From JAHEDT01 sp963825615 (lineage in GTDB: Bacteria; Desulfobacterota; Desulfuromonadia; Desulfuromonadales; BM103), in contig CAWGTV010000001.1 in assembly GCA_963825615.1 (NCBI GenBank), forward strand, positions 806,001 through 870,000: a stretch of DNA of 64,000 bases, in the 5' to 3' direction. The notes under the pieces were generated by a model. The model worked only from the letters and a program-made list of their open reading frames with translations. It was not told the DNA's origin and made no database searches. Below are positions 1 through 7,911 of this stretch, piece by piece (positions within the stretch are counted from its first letter, which is position 1; every line of letters starts with the position of its first letter). Made by a program: the position numbers and the translations under genes.

Positions 1-47
1 CATCGAGTCATATTGACATTCCCATCAGGTTTCTTGAAAGGTATTAC

Positions 48-1256
48 ATGATGAAGTTAAAAATCTTAAAAAAGCTCAACGCTTTCTTGCTCTGTTTATT
101 ATTTGCACTCTCTCTGGCGGCATGCGGAGGAAGTGGGGGGTCAGATAGCGGGAGTGTTAGTTCCGATGGTGGGGTGGGAACCCTGTCAACCTCTCTGACG
201 GACAGTTCGACGAATGAGTATCAGGCCGTCTACGTGACCATCGCCCGTGTGGAAGTCCACCATGACGGTAACGGCAGTTGGCAGACTGTTGCCGAGCCCA
301 ACAAGACCTATAATCTGCTGGATCTGGTCAATGGGGTGCGCGAAGACCTCGGTTTAGCCTCTCTGGATGCTGGCCACTATACGCAGATGCGCCTGATCAT
401 TGGAGAGACCGCAGAGGTGGGCGGCCTGAATAAATTCAGCGTATTGCATCCGTTCGCCAACTACGTCATCGACCTGGACGACAATGTCCATGAATTGAAG
501 GTGCCGAGTGGGACCAATACCGGCTTAAAAATCGTCAACGGTTTTAACATTAACGAAAATCAGACCACCGAGTTGATTCTTGATTTCGATGCCATGCGCT
601 CAGTGGTCAAGGCCGGGAAAAGCGGGAAGTACCTGCTCAAGCCAACAGTCAAGGTCCTCAATACTGTCGAATATGCCATCGTTTCCGGACAGGTTACGGA
701 CTCGGACACGACCCCCGCAACCACTCTGGAAGGAGCTCTGGTGACGGCTCAGGTCACTGATGCTGCCCAACCTGATGCGAAATATCAGGTGGTCATCGAA
801 GCCGGGACTTTGGCCGATGTGAACGGCGACTATGCCCTATTCCTGGCCCCTGGGGACTATAACCTGGTTGCCACTCAAGCCGGCTACCTTCCAGACTGTC
901 TTGCGATCAACCTGATCGCAGACGACACTAAAACCATGACAGACTTCTCCCTCAGCACCCCAATGGACGCCTTGGGAAGTATCTCCGGAACCGTGGCCAT
1001 CGCTAATGCTCAGCCGGACCAGTATGCAACCATCGATTTCCGGCAGAACATCACCTGCCTCGATGCTTTAGTGGCAACGTCGATCACCGTCAAATCCATC
1101 AACATTGCCGATGGCGGACTCTATTCAGTCGATCTGCCCGCAGGAACTTATCATGTTGTTGCTTCGACGTTCGGAAAGGTGACCGTCACAGCGGACGTCA
1201 CTGTCTCCTCAGGATTGACTGCGACCCAAGATATCGTGCTTGACATGACGCAATAA
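48..1256 (+). CDS. DUF4382 / carboxypeptidase regulatory-like lipoprotein
   Basis: Predicted outer-envelope lipoprotein of 402 aa. The signal peptide ends in a lipobox (L-A-A-C, Cys26) and is followed by a Gly/Ser-rich linker. Residues about 45-200 resemble DUF4382: a surface-type beta domain with TIARVEVHHDG and a conserved Tyr-Asn-Leu-Leu-Asp-Leu segment. Two carboxypeptidase-regulatory-like (Ig-fold) repeats follow at about 210-300 and 310-400. No catalytic motif is visible. The start is an ATG-ATG pair with a GAAAGG Shine-Dalgarno a few bases upstream. The gene stands alone and is followed by a hairpin terminator. The family has no firm function; a cell-surface or adhesion role is inference. 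Confidence 0.8.
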   Translation: MMKLKILKKLNAFLLCLLFALSLAACGGSGGSDSGSVSSDGGVGTLSTSLTDSSTNEYQAVYVTIARVEVHHDGNGSWQTVAEPNKTYNLLDLVNGVREDLGLASLDAGHYTQMRLIIGETAEVGGLNKFSVLHPFANYVIDLDDNVHELKVPSGTNTGLKIVNGFNINENQTTELILDFDAMRSVVKAGKSGKYLLKPTVKVLNTVEYAIVSGQVTDSDTTPATTLEGALVTAQVTDAAQPDAKYQVVIEAGTLADVNGDYALFLAPGDYNLVATQAGYLPDCLAINLIADDTKTMTDFSLSTPMDALGSISGTVAIANAQPDQYATIDFRQNITCLDALVATSITVKSINIADGGLYSVDLPAGTYHVVASTFGKVTVTADVTVSSGLTATQDIVLDMTQ

Positions 1257-1303
1257 TTGGCAGTTTATTATCCACTCCAATGCTTAATGGATTGGATAGA
1301 TCG

Positions 1304-1340
1304 TAGGCCCTTCGGTATTGTGAACGAGGGGCCTTTCTTT
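1304..1340 (+). terminator. Rho-independent terminator after the DUF4382 lipoprotein gene
   Basis: AGGCCC and GGGCCT arms close a loop of about 17 nt and are followed by TTTCTTT. It lies about 45 bp past the stop codon of the preceding plus-strand gene. Confidence 0.65.
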
Positions 1341-1350
1341 CATCCGTCCA

Positions 1351-1409
1351 ATAAATCCTGCAATCTTAGAAAATGGACTACCCCTTTAATCCGTGCTATC
1401 AGTCGTGAT
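1351..1409 (+). repeat. Intergenic repeat, short form (A-end plus tail)
   Basis: Shows the module A end (CCTGCAATCTTAGAA) and the tail CTTTAATCCGTGC ending in the family's right boundary AGTCGTGAT. The centre of module A is missing. The same short form occurs at about 12520-12584. Confidence 0.6.
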
Positions 1410-1415
1410 ATATGA

Positions 1416-1451
1416 GAGCCCTGCAGGTTTGTTAAAGTCACCGCAGGGCTC
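1416..1451 (+). other. Strong hairpin next to the repeat end
   Basis: A perfect 9-bp stem GAGCCCTGC/GCAGGGCTC encloses an 18-nt loop directly after the AGTCGTGA repeat boundary. There is no long T-run after it, so it is either a weak terminator or a structural part of the repeat. Confidence 0.5.
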
Positions 1452-1544
1452 AGGCTCATTTTCACAATCGGAGGTAGAAGACCTACTTCCACGCAATCAT
1501 CAAATCCCACGCTATCAAATTGTCTTCATTTGTCAAAGAATAAA

Positions 1545-1606
1545 ACCACCGAGGATCGAACTCCGGTGGCCATTATTTTGTTGCTCTAAATACCTCTAAC
1601 AATAGG
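1545..1606 (+). repeat. Intergenic repeat, partial module C
   Basis: Hairpin CCACCGAG...CTCCGGTGG followed by CCATTATTTTG and CTAAATACCTCTAACAATAG, matching the left two thirds of module C. It overlaps the 3' end of the minus-strand ABM-like gene. Confidence 0.6.
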
Positions 1607-1948
1607 TCTGTCCCAAACGCCTTGGAGACCATGGTGCGGGTACCCATCAGACAAAGAGTGGTCGCGCACTATGTGCCCTACACGGATACGGGAGTGATGA
1701 AACAAGACGTCGCGGCCACTAGCTTGCGCACGACGGTGCTCTTCAAGGTTACGCCACTTTGATACAGATTCTTCATCTTCCCAGAAGGAAAGAGAAAGCA
1801 GCTTGTTGGGATCTGTCAGGCTCTGAAAATGTTCTATAGATTTAAAGCCTGGCGTGTTTATTAGCCTTTCTTTCAAGATGCCAGCAATACTTAAATACTC
1901 TGTCTTTTCTTCATCATTAGGGATCACTTCAAAAATTATAGCAACCAT
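1586..1948 (-). CDS. ABM-like (antibiotic biosynthesis monooxygenase family) protein
   Basis: A 120-aa ferredoxin-fold alpha+beta protein. Its N-terminus (MVAIIFEVIPND) and the segment LLSLSFWEDEESVSKW followed by an H-R-R-A-Q stretch are typical of ABM/YgiN-like small monooxygenases and related stress proteins. The ATG at 1948 is chosen because GGAGG precedes it by 5 nt; the upstream open frame has no ribosome-binding site. Family members are usually about 95-105 aa. Here the last 20 or so residues are extra, and the final codons lie inside the module C repeat, so the C-terminus may have been altered when the repeat arrived. Function in this organism is unknown. Confidence 0.7.
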   Translation of the reverse strand: MVAIIFEVIPNDEEKTEYLSIAGILKERLINTPGFKSIEHFQSLTDPNKLLSLSFWEDEESVSKWRNLEEHRRAQASGRDVLFHHSRIRVGHIVRDHSLSDGYPHHGLQGVWDRPIVRGI

Positions 1949-2180
1949 TCGTTCCTCCACTATTAAACTGGATGCGTCCCAAATGCTTTGGTGGCCAGAA
2001 CAAAAAAGTTCATGTTCCAGGGACGTGGTGAATGTGACTATCCTTAAGCTTTGATTCCGTGCTTTGATTGAACATTGCAAATGCTGGAGCTAATATTGAA
2101 ACGAGTAACTTTTTACATCTTCCCTAAAAAACCCCGCCGATTTACAGCAACAAAGAGGTGAGCCAAAGGAGAGAGTTCCA

Positions 2181-2236
2181 TATTTGTGTTCCTACATTAC
2201 TCTAGTGTGGCCAGATTGACAGAAATGCAAAGCTCA
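2181..2236 (+). repeat. Intergenic repeat, diverged module A
   Basis: Degenerate copy: TATTTGTGTTCCTACATTAC, then GGCCAGATTGACAGAAATGC. It lies in the 317-bp gap between two minus-strand genes; nothing else is recognisable in that gap. Confidence 0.5.
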
Positions 2237-2265
2237 AACGCCTTAATTGGATAGAAAGTAATACT

Positions 2266-2439
2266 TTATTTGCAGTCTTCGTAAGCCCAGACTTCGGTGG
2301 CATTTCCTACCTGGACGACCAGCTTGTTTTCTGTCACATCGACAACAATTCCTTCTATTCCTGACTTGTGGTTTGTGACTTGACGCATATCTCCGTGTTT
2401 AACCGCTTGACAGACATTGATCAACTCTTCTGTACCCAT
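2266..2439 (-). CDS. Small conserved-looking protein (57 aa), function unknown
   Basis: A short open frame of 57 codons. It starts MGTEELINVCQAVKHGDM and ends WAYEDCK. AGGAGG lies 13 nt before the ATG and there is no competing start. The middle (GIEGIVVDVTENKLVVQVGN) looks like a small beta-barrel (SH3/KOW-like) strand pattern, which is inference. The lysine/valine-rich, low-complexity-free composition supports a real gene. It stands alone between the ABM-like gene and the divergent LuxR-type regulator. Confidence 0.6.
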   Translation of the reverse strand: MGTEELINVCQAVKHGDMRQVTNHKSGIEGIVVDVTENKLVVQVGNATEVWAYEDCK

Positions 2440-2691
2440 TCGTTCCGAGCCTCCTGTGGATTAGGTTCGTCAATTAAGTCAGATGCTGACAAGTTATATT
2501 TTCAAGCCTTGGACCTTTGTCTTGCTTTCGCTCGCGATCAGAAGTCGGCCAATAGAAACGGTTGAATTATCTACATAAACACTAGTTTCAATGAGTTTAT
2601 GTTTAATCTCTATTAACGTAAATACAATTATGTTACATATAAAATGCCTATTAAAAATAGGTATTTTGTCAAATGTACTGAGAGGCTGAAT

Positions 2692-3615
2692 ATGAAACAA
2701 AATAATGAATGTTCTATTGGAGGCTGTGAAGAACTGTCATTACTGCGGGCTCAACTTATGTCATTACAGCAAGAACATCAACAGCGAGAACTTCAACTAC
2801 GGGAACGGATCAAAGAATTAGACTGTCTCTATAACCTGACAAAATTGATTGAAAAAAAAGAGGATTCGCTCGAAAAAATTCTGCAAGGAGCGATCAACTT
2901 ATTGCTGGTGTCCTGGCAATATCCTAAAATTACCTGCGCTAGAATTCGCTACAGAGAGCGGACTTTCCAGTCAAGTAATTTTAAAATGACCCGGTGGAAA
3001 CAGAGCGCCTCTATAGTCATCTCTGACATTAAGGAAGGGGTAGTTGAGGTTTACTATTTGAAAAAAAGTCCACGTCTAGACGAGGGCCCGTTTCTTAAAG
3101 AAGAGCGTTTGCTGATCGACGCTGTCAGCAATCGCATTGCAAAAGCTGCTGAGAGAATTAACACACGACGACAACTACAGGTAGAGCGCCAGGCCTTACA
3201 AGACGCCAATGCGGCACTCCATGATTCTTTGGTTCAGAGTCAGCGGGAAAAGAAGATGGTTGGGGTGTCAATCCAAGCCAAGGTCGATAAAATCGTCATC
3301 CCAATTCTCTATGCATTGCAAGCGGAAATGAGTTCAAACCAAATTGAATACTTGGAACTACTGAAAAAAAACCTTAAAAACATCGTTTCTCCCTTTATTG
3401 AGAAGGGTCAAATGTTCATGTCTAAGCTAAGTCCGATCGAGATTCAAATCTGCAATATGATTAAACACGGCTTATCAACAAAGGAAATCGCCAGAATGAG
3501 AGGGATATCGCCTGCTACAGTGGATCGGCATAGAGAAAGTATTCGGCGTAAACTCGACATAACCAATCGTAAGGTGAATTTGACTTCTTACCTTAACAAT
3601 ATTGTGGATGAGTAG
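2692..3615 (+). CDS. LuxR-type (GerE HTH) transcriptional regulator with coiled coils
   Basis: A 307-aa regulator. An N-terminal coiled coil at about residues 15-50 (many Gln/Glu/Arg heptads) is followed by a GAF-like alpha/beta region at about 50-150 and a second coiled coil at about 155-190. The C-terminal LuxR/GerE helix-turn-helix (about 245-295) is recognisable from LSPIEIQICNMIKHGLSTKE and the recognition-helix segment SPATVDRHRESIRRKL. There is no receiver domain, so it is not a classical response regulator. The start at 2692 is preferred because GAGAGG lies 8 nt upstream. The nearby genes do not reveal its target. Confidence 0.8.
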   Translation: MKQNNECSIGGCEELSLLRAQLMSLQQEHQQRELQLRERIKELDCLYNLTKLIEKKEDSLEKILQGAINLLLVSWQYPKITCARIRYRERTFQSSNFKMTRWKQSASIVISDIKEGVVEVYYLKKSPRLDEGPFLKEERLLIDAVSNRIAKAAERINTRRQLQVERQALQDANAALHDSLVQSQREKKMVGVSIQAKVDKIVIPILYALQAEMSSNQIEYLELLKKNLKNIVSPFIEKGQMFMSKLSPIEIQICNMIKHGLSTKEIARMRGISPATVDRHRESIRRKLDITNRKVNLTSYLNNIVDE

Positions 3616-3679
3616 GGTTTAGAAATTATTCAAAAGCAGTTCAGACGGCCAAAGTAAGCCAACCATTGCAATTTCTTAA

Positions 3680-3824
3680 ACCCTGCAATCTATGAACCTG
3701 ACCCCGCCGCTAATCATCACCGTGGGATTCCGAAAAAGTGGTGTCTTATCAGTGCTGCTGCACGTTGTGGAGTGCTCATCTTGGCCGAAATACGAAATTC
3801 TTACAGCCCCTGCAATCTAAGAAT
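3680..3824 (+). repeat. Intergenic repeat: A-tail fragment plus module A
   Basis: 3680-3725 resembles the module A end and tail (CTGCAATCTATGAACCTG, CGCCGCTAATC). 3741-3824 is a full module A: GTGTCTTATC, TTGGCCGAAATACGAAATTC, then CCCCTGCAATCTAAGAAT. Confidence 0.7.
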
Positions 3825-3862
3825 ATGTTTAAGGGTCACAGGCATGTTCAACCTCTTGCTGC

Positions 3863-4915
3863 TCAGTATTGAGCACTTGGATCGACCAACCACTTGCCTT
3901 CGGTATAAAGCACAATCTTTCGATCTAAAAAGGTTTCAGAGATCTCTTTCTTGAAATCAAAAGTCCATTGAATAATTAGAGAGCTAACGTCAGTGCTTGT
4001 ATATGTACCTATTGGTTTTATGATTACACTTATAATCTCATTTTGTTGACAACTGAACGCTGTCGAACTTCCACCTTTTAAATAAGGGTATGCAGTTGAA
4101 ACTTCTAGCGTATGTTCACCTGAAGAAACCTGATGGATTACAATCGGTGTTCGGAATGTGATCATTTGACCTGCACTTTTAACCATTTTCTCAGGAGTTA
4201 TTGCCGTCTCTTCGTTCGTATATGGGCGTGAGGGCAGATAAAAAGTTGCCCCACCATCAAAGGATAAATCTGCTCTGCAAATTTCAGGCTCCTCCAGCAT
4301 ACTCATACCATCAAAGTTGCAGCCTAAAACAACGAGGCATTTATTGTCGTTTTTAAGGAGGTTGATGTATGTGTTTAGCAGGTCAGGATCTGCCAAGATT
4401 ATTACCTGATCATCATTTTCATCAATTCTTAGCTGGTACTTTCCCACAAACAATTCGAGATCAAGATAATAGTTCTCAAGCGGCGGTCTCCAGCCAGAGG
4501 ACAAACGATACAGACCGCTATCAATCGCGATAGCGATATTGATGTTATCATAAGCTACAAGGGTGTATCGATAGATATCATCCCGAAACAATCCAACTGG
4601 GACCAAACCGATTGGGATCTCGATCTGTGAATTCGCTTCACTGCGGAAGAGATCAAGTTTCCAATAATCACTTGTGACAGCAGGTTCACCAAGAAGAGTT
4701 CTGACGTTTTCACGTTTGGTTTGCCCAACTATTATGGAGATCTTTTGATCGGGGAGTTTTTGACCTTCATCGAACTTTTCAAGATATGCACCACACCCAC
4801 CTGTAATTATCAAACAACAAGCAATGAATATTTTTAAACCCGAAAGAAAGGATAACCTTTCAATTGAAAAAATTAAGCCACCCCTGGCGTCCAATGATGG
4901 CCTATTTGCACTCAT
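3863..4915 (-). CDS. Lipoprotein with BamE/SmpA-like N-terminal region
   Basis: A 350-aa predicted lipoprotein. A hydrophobic stretch at about residues 25-40 ends in the lipobox ITGGC. Residues about 55-100 (IIVGQTKRENVRTLLGEP) match the BamE/SmpA-like pattern, a small domain used by outer-membrane lipoproteins. The remaining 250 residues are beta-rich and not recognised. The start has a good GGAGGGG 4-5 nt upstream. It is a single gene flanked by repeats on both sides. An envelope-assembly role is inferred only from the domain. Confidence 0.65.
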   Translation of the reverse strand: MSANRPSLDARGGLIFSIERLSFLSGLKIFIACCLIITGGCGAYLEKFDEGQKLPDQKISIIVGQTKRENVRTLLGEPAVTSDYWKLDLFRSEANSQIEIPIGLVPVGLFRDDIYRYTLVAYDNINIAIAIDSGLYRLSSGWRPPLENYYLDLELFVGKYQLRIDENDDQVIILADPDLLNTYINLLKNDNKCLVVLGCNFDGMSMLEEPEICRADLSFDGGATFYLPSRPYTNEETAITPEKMVKSAGQMITFRTPIVIHQVSSGEHTLEVSTAYPYLKGGSSTAFSCQQNEIISVIIKPIGTYTSTDVSSLIIQWTFDFKKEISETFLDRKIVLYTEGKWLVDPSAQY

Positions 4916-5048
4916 ATCCCCTCCGCCCTTACAGCCTGTGCACTGAATGCTAAGTAAAACTTGATGTCGCTCTTCTCAATATTTAGATTTGTATTACCCC
5001 ACGAAATCTTTGCAAATCGTTGCACTTTCTTCTGGTGCTCTACTCGTC

Positions 5049-5124
5049 CCATTTATACTCCTGCATTGTTCTGGAGTGATCAGATTGGCCGAAATACAAA
5101 ATTCATACTGACCCTGAATTATCG
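5049..5124 (+). repeat. Intergenic repeat, module A
   Basis: CATTTATACTCCTGCATTG, then CAGATTGGCCGAAATACAAA and TACTGACCCTGAATTATC. It lies in the 313-bp gap upstream of the Gly/Met-rich protein gene; nothing else is visible in that gap. Confidence 0.7.
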
Positions 5125-5228
5125 GACATCTCTGACAAATTGAAGCCAGACTGTAAACTATAATTGTGAAGCTCCGTCTAATTCACAACGCCAAGAAAGT
5201 ACATATCCATAACGAAAGGAGTTTGACC

Positions 5229-5597
5229 ATGAAGAGGAAGCTAGCAATCTTTGTTGCATTGATATGTTCACTCTTATTGCCATCGTCTTTTACCTTGGCT
5301 GCTAACCAAGCAAACGAGCAGGGAAGAATACAATCACAAGAGCAGGAACAGATCTACGGCAGCCAAATGATGACAGAGCAGGAACGAAATGAGTATCGCA
5401 CCAGAATGCAAGCAGCAAAAACTAATGAGGAACGAGAGCAAATACGCATGGAGCACCACGAGCGCATGAGAGAGAGGGCCAAGTCACAAGGCCTTAGCAT
5501 GCCGGATACCCCACCCCCAAAAGGCAGCGGCATGGGTGGTGGCATGGGTGGTGGCATGGGTGGTGGCATGGGCGGTGGCAAAGGGAAAAAACAGTAA
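5229..5597 (+). CDS. Small periplasmic protein with Gly-Met-rich tail
   Basis: A 122-aa secreted protein. A cleavable signal peptide ends near ALA-ANQ (about residue 23). A charged helical region follows, containing MTEQERNEYRTRMQAA and EEREQIRMEHHERMRERA, a pattern seen in small periplasmic proteins of many proteobacteria. The tail is four tandem copies of a 12-bp unit coding Gly-Met-Gly-Gly (about 5530-5578). The start at 5229 follows AAAGGAG by 8 nt and begins a clean signal peptide; the longer upstream frame does not. Function is unknown. Methionine-rich tails can bind Cu(I), but that is speculation here. Confidence 0.75.
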   Translation: MKRKLAIFVALICSLLLPSSFTLAANQANEQGRIQSQEQEQIYGSQMMTEQERNEYRTRMQAAKTNEEREQIRMEHHERMRERAKSQGLSMPDTPPPKGSGMGGGMGGGMGGGMGGGKGKKQ

Positions 5598-5612
5598 TCA
5601 AAAGAAAAGGGA

Positions 5613-5716
5613 ATGGCCACTTGGTACGATGCCGGGTGGCCATAAATTTACGGATTAATGATCGCCCTAAATATGCCTATCAATAACACGCCCGTTTTGT
5701 CTCAGAAGTCGTGACT
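5613..5716 (+). repeat. Intergenic repeat, full module C
   Basis: TGGCCAC...GTGGCCA hairpin, ATAAATTTACGGATTAATGA, TAAATATGCCTATCAATAAC, then CTCAGAAGTCGTGAC. It fills the gap between the Gly-Met protein gene and the convergent beta-lactamase gene. Confidence 0.85.
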
Positions 5717-5806
5717 TCTAGGAACGAAGGGTTAGCGACTATAACCAGCAAGTTTTTGCGAATGTAAATATGACCGTTTAAGCACTTTGTCGTGTCGTCG
5801 TCCTTG

Positions 5807-6700
5807 CTACTGGTCCAATACTGTTATTGCTATCAACTTACCGATTTCAGCAATCGCTGCATTGCGGGCATCAAAAGAAGCCTCTGTCTCGGCTATGTAA
5901 ACAGTTGCTATGATCGGCTCGCGTTTCGGGGGCCACATAATCGCGGCAATTGAACGCGAACCGTTTCCACCAGCACCTGTTCTATCACCAACTATCCAGT
6001 CACTAGGAACTCCAATACGAAACAGGGCGTCTCCAACTTTGTTACCTTTGAGCCATTCGGCAAGTTGTTCTCGTGATTGCTCTGATAATGCGTCACCAAG
6101 CACCAATGTTCTAAGCGTTATCGCCATGGCGTTTGGTGTCGTGGTATCGCGTTCATCGCCTGGCGCTGCTTCGTTTAGATCAGGTTCCCTACGGTCTAAC
6201 CGGGTAACTTCATCTCCAATAGAACGAGTGAATGCCGTTATCGCTGCCGGCCCTCCGATTGTATCTAAAATAAGGTTTGCCGCTGTATTGTCGCTCATAA
6301 ACATTGTTGCTTCACAAAGTTCGGAAAGCGACATGCCATTTGTGCCAACACGTGCTTTGGTGATAGGCGAATATGTTACAAGAGTGCTCTCCTCAAACGT
6401 CAAAATTCGGTCGAGTTGCTCCTGTTCAGCATCAACACGTGAAAGCAGTGTCGCACATGCTAGGGTTTTAAAGGTACTCGTTATTGGAAACCGATCATCA
6501 GCGTGGTATTGCCAATTTCGACCAGTCTCCTCATCGTAAACGGCAATTCCAATTCTTGCCCCAAGTTTTTCTTCAATTCGTTTTACCGCTTCGATCAATT
6601 CGTCATTTTCTTGTGACTGCGCCGGGGATGACAACGCAAGAATGACAAACGTAATCAAAGTGCCAACAATAAATGGGTAGAATTTTTGTTGCTTCTTCAA
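5807..6700 (-). CDS. Class A beta-lactamase, CARB/RTG type
   Basis: A 297-aa periplasmic serine beta-lactamase that hydrolyses penicillins and related beta-lactams. The signal peptide ends about residue 29. Catalytic motifs are all present: S75-T-F-K78, S136-D-N138 and the omega-loop E172-P-D-L-N176. The usual K-T/S-G motif is R240-T-G, followed by AGGNGSRSI. Arginine at Ambler 234 is the signature of the carbenicillinase (CARB/PSE, RTG) subgroup, and the overall sequence looks close to that group by eye. No class A cofactor gene or regulator is adjacent. The gene stands alone, bracketed by a module C repeat and a module A repeat, as cassette-borne CARB genes are bracketed by attC sites, although no attC is present. 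Confidence 0.92.
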   Translation of the reverse strand: MKKQQKFYPFIVGTLITFVILALSSPAQSQENDELIEAVKRIEEKLGARIGIAVYDEETGRNWQYHADDRFPITSTFKTLACATLLSRVDAEQEQLDRILTFEESTLVTYSPITKARVGTNGMSLSELCEATMFMSDNTAANLILDTIGGPAAITAFTRSIGDEVTRLDRREPDLNEAAPGDERDTTTPNAMAITLRTLVLGDALSEQSREQLAEWLKGNKVGDALFRIGVPSDWIVGDRTGAGGNGSRSIAAIMWPPKREPIIATVYIAETEASFDARNAAIAEIGKLIAITVLDQ

Positions 6701-6780
6701 CCTATTTCTCCTGTATTGAAAAAACCAGATAAGACTTCATCAATCTACTTTAAAATTATAGTTGGGTAAAGACTGCCGCC

Positions 6781-6856
6781 TTATTTATCCTCCTACATCA
6801 TTTTTAAAGGGAGTCTCTGGCATAAATACGAAATTCTTGCTGACCCTGACTTATAG
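6781..6856 (+). repeat. Intergenic repeat, module A
   Basis: TTATTTATCCTCCTACATCA, then GGCATAAATACGAAATTCTT and GCTGACCCTGACTTATAG. It lies upstream of the minus-strand beta-lactamase gene and upstream of the plus-strand gene at 6986. Confidence 0.65.
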
Positions 6857-6985
6857 TGATATTCGACAAACAGCAGTTCGGCTTTTAAAATTGAATCTTC
6901 TGACAATGCTCAAGCTAAGAGATTTTGCCTGCGCGAAGAGGATGGTTTTGTCTGAGCGCATTTCATTTGGAGCCAACTAACAGTT

Positions 6986-7723
6986 ATGAACCAAATAGCC
7001 GGTACCGTTTGGCTAACGCTAAGGTTGGCTGTTAGCCTAATCATCTTCTCCCTGTCCGCCGCAGCAGCACGGGCCGAGGAAACAAATGAACCTCAACTCC
7101 TCCCACGTGAAGTATACACGCCAACACAGGTAACTATCCAACAGCAGACCTCTGATGGTGTTACCCCATTCGCTACCAGATACCATGTATCTCTCGGCGA
7201 CTGTTCCATCATCTGGATTGCATATGACACTGAGTTTGACCGAGGTGTCGTCAAAAACCAGACAGACTGTAATGTGTCACTGGCGGAACAAATGCCTATC
7301 TTGAACATAATTTGCAGCAAATTCCTGAATGAGGACAGGAATGCGCCAGTCTTTCGTACTCTCTTTTGGGGCACACTCTTTCCTGAAAGGGCAGCCGGTG
7401 CCCGGGAGATGTCGTACCGACTTGCTCTTGCTGCATCCCGGTCTCCCGAATGGGACAAAGCTAAAGGAAAACCAAAACAGGGTGACCTCAACCGGTTTAC
7501 CAGAGAACTTGCCAACCAAGCCAAGATATATCCCGAGCTAACTGAACTGTTCGCAACCTTTAACAGGACTGTCACCCTTGGCCATGTCGAAAAAGTCCGG
7601 GTGTTGAACGCGGGGCAACTTCCTTTCTTTCCCCAACTGGAAAGACAGGGCGTCAAGGCAATCGATCGGCTGCCATTTGACTGCATGTCATGGTTTTCCA
7701 TAAGTAAAAAAGTGAGGGATTGA
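6986..7723 (+). CDS. Secreted protein of unknown function
   Basis: A 245-aa exported protein. Residues about 8-30 form a signal peptide (hydrophobic core SLIIFSLSAAAARA, cleavage near A-R-A-E). I do not recognise the mature domain. It has four cysteines, an aromatic-rich segment around residues 60-80 and a basic, Lys/Arg-rich stretch around 150-170. There is no heme, metal or protease motif. No strong Shine-Dalgarno is visible. It is a single gene between two repeat elements. Confidence 0.55.
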   Translation: MNQIAGTVWLTLRLAVSLIIFSLSAAAARAEETNEPQLLPREVYTPTQVTIQQQTSDGVTPFATRYHVSLGDCSIIWIAYDTEFDRGVVKNQTDCNVSLAEQMPILNIICSKFLNEDRNAPVFRTLFWGTLFPERAAGAREMSYRLALAASRSPEWDKAKGKPKQGDLNRFTRELANQAKIYPELTELFATFNRTVTLGHVEKVRVLNAGQLPFFPQLERQGVKAIDRLPFDCMSWFSISKKVRD

Positions 7724-7736
7724 AGCGGCAAAGAGC

Positions 7737-7890
7737 CTATTTATCATCTCACTTTGTTTAGGAGGTCCCCGATTGGCAGAAATGAGTGATTCTTACTTCC
7801 CCTGCAATCTAGGAATCTGTTCCCGGCGTTAATCCGTCCTGGCAGTCGTGATAAATGAGAAAGACCTCGGTCTGAAGATCGAGAGCTTTC
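7737..7890 (+). repeat. Intergenic repeat, module A + tail + B hairpin
   Basis: Module A (CCTATTTATCATCTCAC through CCCCTGCAATCTAGGAATC) is followed by the tail (GCGTTAATCCGTCCTGGCAG ending AGTCGTGAT) and a module B hairpin (GAAAGACCTCGGTCTG / AGATCGAGAGCTTTC, then TTTTTT). The hairpin can terminate plus-strand transcription and sits between convergent genes. Confidence 0.8.
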
Positions 7891-7911
7891 TTTTTTATAA
7901 ATGGTCAGACA

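Noticed and set aside
6762..6980. 72-codon plus-strand frame before the secreted protein gene
   Set aside because: It translates module A repeat DNA and lacks a ribosome-binding site.
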